From JBGPYB01 sp041493035 (GTDB lineage Bacteria > Acidobacteriota > Vicinamibacteria > Fen-336): a stretch of DNA of 24,990 nt. Below the pieces are notes generated by a model that ran no database searches, was not told the DNA's origin, and saw nothing but the letters and a program-made list of their open reading frames with translations. The stretch lies in the NCBI GenBank assembly GCA_041493035.1, contig JBGPYB010000066.1:1-24990 (forward strand), read 5' to 3'. Made by a program: the position numbers and the translations under genes. Positions 7,858 to 15,152 of this stretch are shown in pieces (positions within the stretch are counted from its first letter, which is position 1; each line of letters begins with the position of its first letter).

Positions 7858-10413
7858 GTGCCCGCTCCTCGTCAACTGAGGGGGCCTCTCGTCATGTTCC
7901 TCATCGCGCTCTCCGCCGAGTTGCTCCACGGAGAGCCCGCTGGCTTTGTAGTTCACGGCGTTGTCCTTGACCAAAGCGGGGCCGTCGTACCGGGCGCAGC
8001 GGTTGAACTGAAAGGAGGTGACGGTGCGTGGGTGCGTTCAGCGCCGGCGGATGCGCAAGGCGCCTTTTCCTTCGATGCCCTCCCAGGTGGGCCCTATGAG
8101 GTCGAGGTGCGGCGGGAGGGATTCAGGACCTTCACCGCCCGCGTCAGCGTGGACGCGCGCACCCGCGCGGCTCTGCGGGTGGTCCTTGAGATCGAGGGGG
8201 TCGTTGAAGAGGTGACCGTGGGCAGGGGCGGCCCGTCGACAAGTCCCCGGGAGAACGGGGATGCCGCCAGCGTGGACCAGAGGATGCTGGAGGGCCTTCC
8301 CGTTTTTGACCAGGACTATATTGCGACCCTGTCAGCGTTCCTTGATCAGGGAGCTATCGGTTCGGACGGTGTGTCCTTGGTCGTGGACGGTGCCGAGGCG
8401 AACCGCGTCCCAGTATCGCCTTCGGCGATCCAGGAAGTCAAGATCAATGAGAATCCCTATTCGGCCGAGTATTTTCGCCCCGGTCGCGGCAGGATCGAGG
8501 TCATCACGAAACAGGGCTCGCCCGAGTATCACGGGGCCTTCAATTTCATCTTTCGTGATTCCAGCCTCAACGCCCGCGACGCCTTCGCGCCTGAGAAGGC
8601 GCCCGAGCAGAGGCGGATCTACGAGGGCTACCTCTCTGGACCGGTGGGTCGCAGCAAGACGACCAGCTTTCAGATATCGGTCAACCGCCGTGAGGAGGAT
8701 CTCCAGTCCATCGTCGTGGCCGAGGTCCCCGATGGCGAGATCCGAGAGAACGTGTCGACGCCACAGCGAAATACCGATCTCTCGGTTCGCCTGACCCGGC
8801 AGTTCGGGTCGAGGCACACCCTCTGGGCCGAGTATGCCCTCGAGGATCGCGCCGCGACCAACCAAGGCGCAGGAGGCTTCACGCTGCCTGAGGCGGCCGT
8901 GAACCAGGCCTACCACGAGGACGATCTCGACATCAGCGACCAACTGACGCTCTCGCCGAAGGTCATGAACCAGCTCTCGCTGCACTTCGAGTGGAACCAT
9001 GGCTCCACGACGAGCCTGAACCCCGCGACCAAGATCGTGGTCCAGGACGCATTCACCGGGGGTGGAGCCCAGGGCGACCAGCGAAGCACCGAAATGGATT
9101 TCAAGCTCTTCGACGCATTCACCTGGACATTGGGGAAGCAGCTCATCAAGGCGGGCCTTCAGGCGGCCGAGTGGAGTCATCGCACCTACGATGACCTCAG
9201 CAACCGGGGCGGGGCGTTCTTCTTTTCGAGCTTGGAGGACTACGAGCAAAGCCGCCCTTATGCCTTCACAGCACAATCCGGCAACGGCTTCGTGCCGCTG
9301 TTCCAGAAGATCGTCGGCGGCTTTCTGCAGGACGAAGTCCGGTTGAGCCCAACCCTGTCGGTGGCCCTGGGGGCTCGCTATGACTATCAGAACCTCCTTC
9401 GCGATGGCCGTTTTGCGGGTCGCCTGTTCGGCGCCTTCGCCCCTGGGAAGGCCGGGGCATTCGTTTTCAGGGGTGGGCTGGGTTTCTTCAGCGACCGGTT
9501 TCCGCCATCCGCCGCGGCAGACCTGGTTCGGTACGACGGGCAGCACTTGGACAGCTACCTCCTACTGGACCCGAGCTATCCCGGTGTCGGTCGGGGCTCG
9601 ACAGGGTCGCCGACGAACCTTGCGCGTCTCGATCCATCGATTCGCACGCCCTATACGATCCAGTACAGCCTTGGCGGCGAGTGGCATCCCGCGAAGACGA
9701 CCGTGATCGCAGCCACCTATCGCGGATCTCGGGGCGTGGCCCTTCTCCGCTCCCGCGACGTGAATGCTCCCCTGGCCCCAGACTACGCAGGGCGGCCGGA
9801 TGCCATCTTGGGCCGCGTCCGTCAAGTGGAGTCCGCGGGACGCCAGGTGAGCGACGCACTGGAGGTGAGCTTTCGAGGAAAGGTGGGGAGGGCCTTCACC
9901 GGACTGGCTCAATACACTCTGAGCCGGACAGATAACAACACGAGCGGCGTCGGCTACTTTCCGGCGAACAGCTACGACCCGCTCGGGGATTGGGGGCCCG
10001 CGGACTTTGATCAACGGCACCGATTCAACCTGCTCGGAACTTTGGATCTCAAGGGGTTCGCGAGAGTGGGAGTCGGGATCTCGGGGGCTTCGGGCAAACC
10101 GTACACTCTGACCACCGGACGAGACGACAACAGCGACGGCCTTGCGACCGAACGGCCGAGCGGTGTCGGAAGGAATACTCTTCGCGCCCCCCGCTTTGCC
10201 AACCTCGATCTCCAGCTGTCGAGGGACGTGTACTTCGATCGAGCCAAGGGTGAGAAGGGACCGATGGCGACGTTGGGCCTCGGCATCTTCAACGCACTCA
10301 ACACGACCAGCGAGACGACGATAGTGGGAAACCAGAGCTCGCCGTTCTTTGGGCAGGCTGTGGCAGCCCGCCCGGCCCGGCGCCTTCAGCTCTCGGCGCG
10401 CCTTGGATTCTAG
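7858..10413 (+). CDS. Oar-like TonB-dependent outer-membrane receptor with carboxypeptidase-regulatory domain
   Basis: An outer-membrane transporter or adhesion-type receptor of about 850 aa. From GTG 7858 the N-terminus has Arg residues (RQLRG) followed by the hydrophobic LVMFLIALSA, a reasonable Sec signal. ATG 7894 with upstream GAGGGGG is the alternative, and a frame open from TTG 7786 is less likely. A CarboxypepD_reg domain follows (HGVVLDQSGAVVPGA through LPGGPYEVEVRREGF), then a plug region (SLVVDGAEANRVPVSPSAI, EVITKQGSPEYHGAF). The remainder is a beta-barrel ending LSARLGF with a terminal Phe, as expected for BAM insertion. No TonB box is obvious and the substrate is unknown. It is divergent from the two-component genes and convergent with the propeller gene 28 nt away. 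Both it and the propeller share the operator and -10 arrangement. Confidence 0.88.
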   Translation: MPAPRQLRGPLVMFLIALSAELLHGEPAGFVVHGVVLDQSGAVVPGAAVELKGGDGAWVRSAPADAQGAFSFDALPGGPYEVEVRREGFRTFTARVSVDARTRAALRVVLEIEGVVEEVTVGRGGPSTSPRENGDAASVDQRMLEGLPVFDQDYIATLSAFLDQGAIGSDGVSLVVDGAEANRVPVSPSAIQEVKINENPYSAEYFRPGRGRIEVITKQGSPEYHGAFNFIFRDSSLNARDAFAPEKAPEQRRIYEGYLSGPVGRSKTTSFQISVNRREEDLQSIVVAEVPDGEIRENVSTPQRNTDLSVRLTRQFGSRHTLWAEYALEDRAATNQGAGGFTLPEAAVNQAYHEDDLDISDQLTLSPKVMNQLSLHFEWNHGSTTSLNPATKIVVQDAFTGGGAQGDQRSTEMDFKLFDAFTWTLGKQLIKAGLQAAEWSHRTYDDLSNRGGAFFFSSLEDYEQSRPYAFTAQSGNGFVPLFQKIVGGFLQDEVRLSPTLSVALGARYDYQNLLRDGRFAGRLFGAFAPGKAGAFVFRGGLGFFSDRFPPSAAADLVRYDGQHLDSYLLLDPSYPGVGRGSTGSPTNLARLDPSIRTPYTIQYSLGGEWHPAKTTVIAATYRGSRGVALLRSRDVNAPLAPDYAGRPDAILGRVRQVESAGRQVSDALEVSFRGKVGRAFTGLAQYTLSRTDNNTSGVGYFPANSYDPLGDWGPADFDQRHRFNLLGTLDLKGFARVGVGISGASGKPYTLTTGRDDNSDGLATERPSGVGRNTLRAPRFANLDLQLSRDVYFDRAKGEKGPMATLGLGIFNALNTTSETTIVGNQSSPFFGQAVAARPARRLQLSARLGF

Positions 10414-10441
10414 GGAGTTCCGCGCATGGGCTCGGTCGATC

Positions 10442-11512
10442 TCAGTGGGTTGGCGTGACGACCAGAACCTTCCCTTCCGGACCGTCGGCCACGTACGCGA
10501 TCCCGTCGTTTGTCACCACTGCGTTCCGTGCGCCTTTGGCCGTCGCGCGAGCGCCCGTCTGCGCGAGCGCGCCCTTCTGGTCGAGGTGGGCGATCGTGAT
10601 CGTCGCCGCGCCGCCAGCGGCCACGTAGATCGAGCGGGTCGAGGCCAGATAGTCAATGTTGTCCACACCAGCGCCCGTATCGAGCTTCGAAAGGATCTTC
10701 CCTTCTTTCCCGGCGTCCATCACCTCGATGTGGTCGGGGCAGGCGACCACAAGGAGCTGTTCGGCGGGCTCAATGGCGAGCCCCTTTGGACCGTCCTCGC
10801 CGCAAGCCGGCAACCACGTCGACGTCACCTTGCGCGTCTTGAGGTCGATCCGAAGCGTTCGGTCTTTGTCCTCGAGGTTCGTGTAGAAGGCGCCGTGGGT
10901 GTCGTCCACGGCGTAGCCCTCGGGTTCACCCTCGAGTGTGAAGTTGCCTGCCAGCTTTGGTGTGGAGGGCGTCGAGGCGTCGAGAATGTAGATGGACTTC
11001 GTGCGGGGCGTTGTGACCCAGACCTCGCGCCTGCTGGCTACATACGCGATCCCGTCGGGACTCGCCGGGATGGTCACGCAGCCACCCCGCGCGAGCGTAG
11101 TTGCATCCACGGCGCACACACTCGAGTCGGCGCGGTTGCCGACGTAGACGAAGCCGTCGCCGATCGTCGCAGAGCTCGGTCCCACGGTGCGCTTCCTCCC
11201 CTGTCGCTCGACCTCGGCGGTGGGGAAGTTCAGGACGGGGTGGAGTTCCTGGGTCTTCGTGTCGATGACATCCACTCTACCAGTTCCGCCCGCAGGGACC
11301 CAGACGCGGTGGCGCGGCCGATCCACGGCCAGATAGTCCAAGAGCACACCGTCATGCGGAGCACCGGGAAGGGCGATGGACGAGAGTTCAAGAGCCGCTG
11401 CCGCGGTGGTGGGTACCGCTGGAGCGGCCTTCTGCTCCTCGGCGATGGCGCCACTGGCAAGGGGGAAAGCGGGAATGAGGAGCGAAACAACGAACAAGTG
11501 CTCAGCGCGCAT
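10442..11512 (-). CDS. Secreted YncE-like beta-propeller protein
   Basis: A 356-aa exported protein starting at ATG 11512, preceded by GGAGG with a 7-nt spacer. The frame continues upstream to 11575, but that start would put 21 residues before the signal peptide (MRAEHLFVVSLLIPAFPLASGA). The mature part is a string of about 40-50-residue beta-propeller blades with recurring patterns such as YLAVDRPRHRVWVPA, GRVDVIDTKTQE, EVWVTTPRTKSIYILDA and SIYVAAGGAATITIAHL. This resembles YncE and the surface-layer/YVTN propeller families. No catalytic residues are recognisable. It converges on the TonB receptor gene. The matching operator and -10 suggest joint expression, perhaps as a periplasmic or surface partner of the receptor. 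E. coli also has a yncE gene next to a TonB receptor gene, yncD. Confidence 0.82.
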   Translation of the reverse strand: MRAEHLFVVSLLIPAFPLASGAIAEEQKAAPAVPTTAAAALELSSIALPGAPHDGVLLDYLAVDRPRHRVWVPAGGTGRVDVIDTKTQELHPVLNFPTAEVERQGRKRTVGPSSATIGDGFVYVGNRADSSVCAVDATTLARGGCVTIPASPDGIAYVASRREVWVTTPRTKSIYILDASTPSTPKLAGNFTLEGEPEGYAVDDTHGAFYTNLEDKDRTLRIDLKTRKVTSTWLPACGEDGPKGLAIEPAEQLLVVACPDHIEVMDAGKEGKILSKLDTGAGVDNIDYLASTRSIYVAAGGAATITIAHLDQKGALAQTGARATAKGARNAVVTNDGIAYVADGPEGKVLVVTPTH

Positions 11513-11629
11513 GGTCAGCCTCCAGGTGGAAGCCCGGCCTCGGATTGCGGGCGGATCCAACCCGTGAGTGAGCACGCTCCTCAGCGCGAGAACGCCCGGG
11601 GAATCCTTGGCCGGGGGCCACGAGTCCGA

Positions 11630-11635
11630 ATTGTA
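11630..11635 (-). promoter_or_regulatory. -10 box of the propeller gene promoter
   Basis: TACAAT on the - strand begins 23 nt from the near edge of operator copy 2. Hexamer and spacing are identical to those of the TonB receptor promoter. It predicts a leader of about 110 nt before ATG 11512. Confidence 0.6.
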
Positions 11636-11658
11636 GCGAGCAAGCTCCCAACGCGCGT

Positions 11659-11685
11659 CTGAAGAATCGTTAAGGATCTCTTCAG
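11659..11685. promoter_or_regulatory. 27-bp palindromic operator, copy 2
   Basis: Read on the - strand (the direction of the propeller gene), it matches copy 1 at 25 of 27 positions: CTGAAGAG, an 11-nt centre with CTTAAC, and TTCTTCAG. The differences are at positions 11 and 20, and one of them breaks arm symmetry. It has the same orientation and the same distance to the -10 box as copy 1 has relative to the TonB receptor gene. Confidence 0.75.
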
Positions 11686-11731
11686 GAACCCCACCATACC
11701 ACTCCCAGCCTAACCCGTCCTGACCCGGCTC

Positions 11732-11860
11732 CTAAGAAACTCCCCCTTCGACGACCTCGCCGGTCTGGTGGCTGACGAGGCGGAAGCCGAGGTTCACGGC
11801 GCGGTCACGGAGTTGACGGAGAAGCGACTCTCGGCGAAGGTCGTAGGGTACGTAGGCCTC
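11732..11860 (-). pseudogene. 42-codon coding-like remnant after hemW, origin unknown
   Basis: The 348 nt between the propeller start and hemW hold the propeller promoter and this stretch. Immediately after the hemW TGA, the same frame stays open for 42 codons to TAG at 11732. G/C predominates at third positions, as in genuine genes here. The predicted peptide is basic and helical (RRESLLRQLRDRAVNLGFRL) and loosely recalls the C-terminal tail of some transposases. It has no start codon at its beginning, so it is either a gene remnant or chance. Family assignment is a guess. Confidence 0.3.
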
Positions 11861-13018
11861 TCATACGAACACGCGAAAGACCTCGTTCGACAGCAGCACG
11901 CCGGCCTCGGTCAGCCGGAGCCGAGTCCCGTCCATCACCAGAAGACCGGCACCGAAGGCGTCCGAGAGTCGAGCCCCGTACTCGGCCAGCGGGTCGACAC
12001 CGAAGCGCTCTGCGAAGGAGGTGGTCTCCACTCCCTCGCGCCGGCGAAGGCCGGTGAAGAGGGCCTCCCCGATGTGTTCGCGGGGCGTGAGCCTCCGCTC
12101 GGACTCGATGGCCCGGCCCTCCGCTTCCACGCCCTTGCAATAGCCGCCGTAGGTCGCGACGTTCCACCACCGTCGGCCGTCACGGTAGCTGTGGGCCGAC
12201 ATGCCGAAGCCCAGGAAGGGCAGATCGTCCCAGTACTTGCTGTTGTGGCGTGCCTCGAACCCAGGGCGCGCGAAATTCGAGATCTCGTAGCGCTCGATGC
12301 CGGCCTCGCCAAGGGCGTCCACCGCGGCCTTGTACAGGTCGGCCACGAGGTCGTCGTCGGGAAGATGGAGGCCTCCGCGGCGGGACCGGTGCTCGAGCAG
12401 CGTCTTCCCGTCGATCTCGAGAACGTAGAGGCTCACGTGCTCGGGCCCGACGGCGAGGACGGCGCCCAAGTTCCTCTGCCACCGCTCGGCCGTCTCTCCG
12501 GGCCAGCCGAGGATGAGGTCCACCGAGATGTTGGCGAATCCGGCGCGTCGCGCCAGGTCGACGGCCAAGCGGCCATCGTCCCCTGTGTGGAGGCGTCCCA
12601 TGTCGCGGAGAACGGCGTCGTCGACCGACTGAAGGCCGAGGCTCAGCCGGCCCACACCCAGGGACCGCAAGGCGCCGTAGCCCTCGAGAGCGAGGTCGCG
12701 GGGGTTCGCCTCGAGGGTGATCTCGGCCGAGGGATCAAGGTCGAACCGATCGCCGATGGCCTCGATCGTTCGCCCAAGGCGGTCCGCCGACAGAAGGGAC
12801 GGCGTGCCACCTCCGAAGTACAGGGTGTCGGCCGGAGGCGGGAGATGCCCTTCCGGCAGGGCGGCCTGGGCGATCTCCGTCAGCAATGCCTGGGTGTATC
12901 GTTCCTGCCGGGCGTCATCCGGGCGGCGCGGATCGATGGCGAAGTGACAGTACGTGCACTTCGCCTCGCAGAACGGGACGTGGACGTAGAGGCCGAGTGT
13001 CTCGCGGGCCTCGCTCAT
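11861..13018 (-). CDS. hemW: HemW-like radical SAM haem chaperone
   Basis: A 385-aa radical SAM protein of the HemN/HemW group. The CxxxCxxC cluster motif is in VPFCEAKCTYCHF near the N-terminus. GGGTPSLL, ITLEANPRDL, GVGRLSLGLQS and YEISNFARPGFEARHN are all typical of HemW. The length and the single extra-short N-terminus fit HemW (about 380 aa) rather than true coproporphyrinogen dehydrogenase HemN (about 450 aa), so a role in haem insertion is more likely than oxidation. ATG 13018 is chosen because it overlaps the TGA of the upstream ATPase gene (ATGA), and an extension to 13156 adds only low-complexity sequence. It is the last gene of the dnaK operon. A haem-trafficking role fits a cell with the cytochromes seen at the left end. 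Confidence 0.88.
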   Translation of the reverse strand: MSEARETLGLYVHVPFCEAKCTYCHFAIDPRRPDDARQERYTQALLTEIAQAALPEGHLPPPADTLYFGGGTPSLLSADRLGRTIEAIGDRFDLDPSAEITLEANPRDLALEGYGALRSLGVGRLSLGLQSVDDAVLRDMGRLHTGDDGRLAVDLARRAGFANISVDLILGWPGETAERWQRNLGAVLAVGPEHVSLYVLEIDGKTLLEHRSRRGGLHLPDDDLVADLYKAAVDALGEAGIERYEISNFARPGFEARHNSKYWDDLPFLGFGMSAHSYRDGRRWWNVATYGGYCKGVEAEGRAIESERRLTPREHIGEALFTGLRRREGVETTSFAERFGVDPLAEYGARLSDAFGAGLLVMDGTRLRLTEAGVLLSNEVFRVFV

Positions 13019-13839
13019 CCCCCGAAGCGAGGCCGCCTTGGGGGCTCTGCCGGAGCCGGATCGGGCGGATGGCCTGAGGTTCCGAGCAAGGCGTTCCTGC
13101 CAGCCATCTGGCGCCGCTCCCGGAAGTCCTCTCCGTCCACGGGAATCTTGAGGCACATCTCCGTGAGGCGCGACCGCAGCCGCTGTCCGATCCGGTCCAC
13201 GAGGTACTCCCGACGGACCAGCCGATCGGCTTCCACGGCCTCCTGGGCGCTCACGTCCTGGAAGTTGGTGGTGATGATCGTGGGCCGTCGCGCCAGGTAC
13301 CGGCTGTTGAGGATGTAGAAGAGCGTGTCGTTCATCCAGTCGGTGATCTTCCAGGCGCCCAGGTCGTCCAGGAGCAGTACGGCGATCTCGACGACGGGAT
13401 CGAGCACCTGCATCTCGGTGGTCTTGGTCTCCGGATCGAAAGATCGCTTGATCTCGCGCATCAGCTCGTGGAAGTCCCAGAACTGTCCGCGCACTCCCTT
13501 GGTCGAGGCCAGCTCCCGGAGCGCCGCTACGGCCAGGTGTGTCTTGCCGACGCCGTTGCTTCCGGTGAACAAGAGCCCGAGCCCCTCCTCCGTGAGGTTG
13601 GGATAGCCGCTGCAGAAATAGAGGGTCTTCTCGAGGGCCGCCCGGTGCTGGGGCGTCTGGGGGAAAAAATCAGCCAAGGTGCAATGCTCGTACCGCGCCG
13701 GGATCCGGCACGCGTCGAGGAGGGCGTCCCCCTGCCGTTCCTGGCCCGCCCGGCGGCAGCCGCAGGCCTGGGCGTACTCCCTCCCGTCGCGCGTGACGAT
13801 CTCGAATCCCGTGCCGCCGCAACGTTCACAGACGCTCAA
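13015..13839 (-). CDS. DnaC/DnaI-like AAA+ ATPase with N-terminal zinc motif
   Basis: A 274-aa ATPase of the DnaC/IstB/DnaI group, known for loading replicative helicase or assisting transposase. A Cys4 cluster (C4, C7, C26, C28) resembles a zinc ribbon and is followed by a linker. Walker A is GSNGVGKTH (93-101), Walker B LLLDDLG (155-161), sensor 1 ITTN (189-192), and an Arg-finger region RLRSRL lies near 220-225. The C-terminus is Pro/Arg-rich. The start is TTG 13839, whose last two bases form part of the sigma gene's TGA (TTGA); later starts would lose the Cys cluster. No transposase lies beside it, so a helicase-loader role is likelier than IstB. The exact function is unproven. Confidence 0.82.
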   Translation of the reverse strand: MSVCERCGGTGFEIVTRDGREYAQACGCRRAGQERQGDALLDACRIPARYEHCTLADFFPQTPQHRAALEKTLYFCSGYPNLTEEGLGLLFTGSNGVGKTHLAVAALRELASTKGVRGQFWDFHELMREIKRSFDPETKTTEMQVLDPVVEIAVLLLDDLGAWKITDWMNDTLFYILNSRYLARRPTIITTNFQDVSAQEAVEADRLVRREYLVDRIGQRLRSRLTEMCLKIPVDGEDFRERRQMAGRNALLGTSGHPPDPAPAEPPRRPRFGG

Positions 13840-14702
13840 TTCAGGTACCCCCTGAGGCTCTGGGCCTCCTGGCTCCGCCGGAGCTTCTCCTTCGCCCGAC
13901 TCTCGATCTGCCGAATCCGCTCGCGCGAAAGGCCGAGGGTCTGGCCGATCTCCTGAAGCGTCCGGGGCTCATCGCCGTCCAGGCCGAACCGCATGCGGAT
14001 CACGTCGCGCTCCTTCTCGTCCAGCTCGGCTACGATGGCCTGGATCTGCTTCTCGAAGGACGAACGGATCAGCTCCAGCTCGACAGCGGGAACGGTCTCC
14101 TGCTCGAGTGTATCCCCAAGCTCGAGGCTGCCGTCCTCGCCCACGGCCGTGGAAAGAGAAACGTCGTCGCCGGCCACTCTCAGCAGCTCTTCCACCTCAG
14201 CCTCGGAGAGATCGGTCTCCTTGGCCAACTCGGCCACGGTCGGCGGGCGCTCCAGCTCCGCGGCCAAGCGCTCACGGGCGTGTCCGACGCGGGAGACGTG
14301 GCCCGAGAGCTTCTGTGGAAGCCGGAAGACGCGGGCGTGCTCCGACAGGGAATGGAAGATCGCCTGTCGCACCCACCAGACCGCGTACGAGATGAACTTG
14401 ACCCCTCGTTCCGGATCGAAGCGCTTCGCCGCTTCGATGAGGCCGAGGTTGCCTTCGTGGATGAGATCGAGAAAGGCGAGGCCCATGCCCCGATAGCGTT
14501 TGGAGTAGGAGACGACAAAGCGCAGGTTCGCCTCGACCAGACGGTTCAAAGCCTCCTGGTCCCCCGCCTGGATGAGACGGCCCAGCACCCTCTCCTCCTC
14601 GGCGGCTAGAGGCTTGAACTTCGCGATCTCGCGGATGTAGGAGTTGAGGCTGTCTCCTGTGGTCGACCGCGGACGCGCGGCGACGCTCTTTTTCAGGGCC
14701 AT
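13836..14702 (-). CDS. RpoD-family (group 2-like) RNA polymerase sigma factor
   Basis: A 288-aa sigma factor lacking region 1.1. Region 1.2 (DSLNSYIREIAKF, 17-29) and region 2 follow (LVEANLRFVVSYSKRY and GLAFLDLIHEGNLGLIEAAKRFDPERG). The -10-binding segment VKFISYAVWWVRQAI is at 101-115. Region 3 is about 120-200 and region 4 about 215-278, with the helix-turn-helix TLQEIGQTLGLSRERIRQIESRA recognising -35. It resembles primary or group 2 sigma factors. There is no RpoH box (Q-R/K-K-L-F-F-N-L-R-like), so I do not call it RpoH despite its heat-shock neighbours. It starts 9 nt after hspR and overlaps the ATPase gene. Its place in an HspR operon suggests stress-linked synthesis (inference). Confidence 0.87.
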   Translation of the reverse strand: MALKKSVAARPRSTTGDSLNSYIREIAKFKPLAAEEERVLGRLIQAGDQEALNRLVEANLRFVVSYSKRYRGMGLAFLDLIHEGNLGLIEAAKRFDPERGVKFISYAVWWVRQAIFHSLSEHARVFRLPQKLSGHVSRVGHARERLAAELERPPTVAELAKETDLSEAEVEELLRVAGDDVSLSTAVGEDGSLELGDTLEQETVPAVELELIRSSFEKQIQAIVAELDEKERDVIRMRFGLDGDEPRTLQEIGQTLGLSRERIRQIESRAKEKLRRSQEAQSLRGYLN

Positions 14703-14711
14703 CGGGGGACC

Positions 14712-15152
14712 TCAGGGCTTCTCCGCCGGCGCCCGGACGATCTGCGTCGGGGGAAGCTTCACGAGGGCCTGCTCGAGGCGCTCCTGCCAGCCGGACTGGT
14801 TGGCCCGCACGAGCTCTTCCCTGACGTAGGTCACGAACTCGTTCATCTCGGTTTGCATCTGTTCCATCTTACGGCGCATGTTGAGAACGATCTCAACTCC
14901 CGCCAGGTTCACCCCCAGGTCTCGGGTGAGGTTGAGGATCACCTCGAGTTGCTTCAGGTCGTCCTCCGAGTAGAGCCGCGTGTTCCCTTCGGTGCGCGAC
15001 GGCTTCAAGAGGCCTTCCCGCTCGTAGAGGCGGAGGGTCTGGGGATGGATGCCGTAGCTGTTCGCCACCACGCTGATCATGTAGTACTTCTCCCCCTGCG
15101 GGGGCCGGCGCGACGTGGTCGTTTCCCCCCTGGGGCGTCGCAGGCGCGGCAT
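14712..15152 (-). CDS. hspR: HspR-type MerR-family heat-shock repressor
   Basis: A 146-aa MerR-family regulator in which an N-terminal winged helix (ISVVANSYGIHPQTLRLYEREGLLKP) is followed by RLYSEDDLKQLEVI. A coiled-coil segment (LNMRRKMEQMQTEMNEF) and a charged tail complete it. It lacks the Cys residues of metal- or redox-sensing MerR proteins. Position directly after dnaJ, with stop and start overlapping (TGATG), matches HspR in other bacteria, where it represses dnaK using DnaK as co-repressor. ATG 15152 is chosen for that overlap; the frame runs on to 15278 only within dnaJ. A HAIR-like inverted repeat lies in the dnaK promoter (18238-18258). Confidence 0.88.
   Translation of the reverse strand: MPRLRRPRGETTTSRRPPQGEKYYMISVVANSYGIHPQTLRLYEREGLLKPSRTEGNTRLYSEDDLKQLEVILNLTRDLGVNLAGVEIVLNMRRKMEQMQTEMNEFVTYVREELVRANQSGWQERLEQALVKLPPTQIVRAPAEKP

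Noticed and set aside
10414..10441. Rho-independent terminator between the convergent receptor and propeller genes
   Set aside because: The 28-nt gap has no convincing GC stem followed by a T run on either strand; likewise 5522-5586 and 23095-23104.
11768..13318. Long + strand frame of 516 codons across hemW and the ATPase gene
   Set aside because: It is antisense to two conserved genes with intact motifs and junction overlaps.
13015..13839. IstB transposition helper
   Set aside because: No IstA-like transposase, terminal repeats or IS structure is nearby, and the gene is locked into a housekeeping operon by overlapping codons.
13836..14702. Calling the sigma factor RpoH because of its chaperone neighbours
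   Set aside because: No RpoH box is present and regions 2 and 4 read like the primary/group 2 family; HspR already provides heat-shock control.
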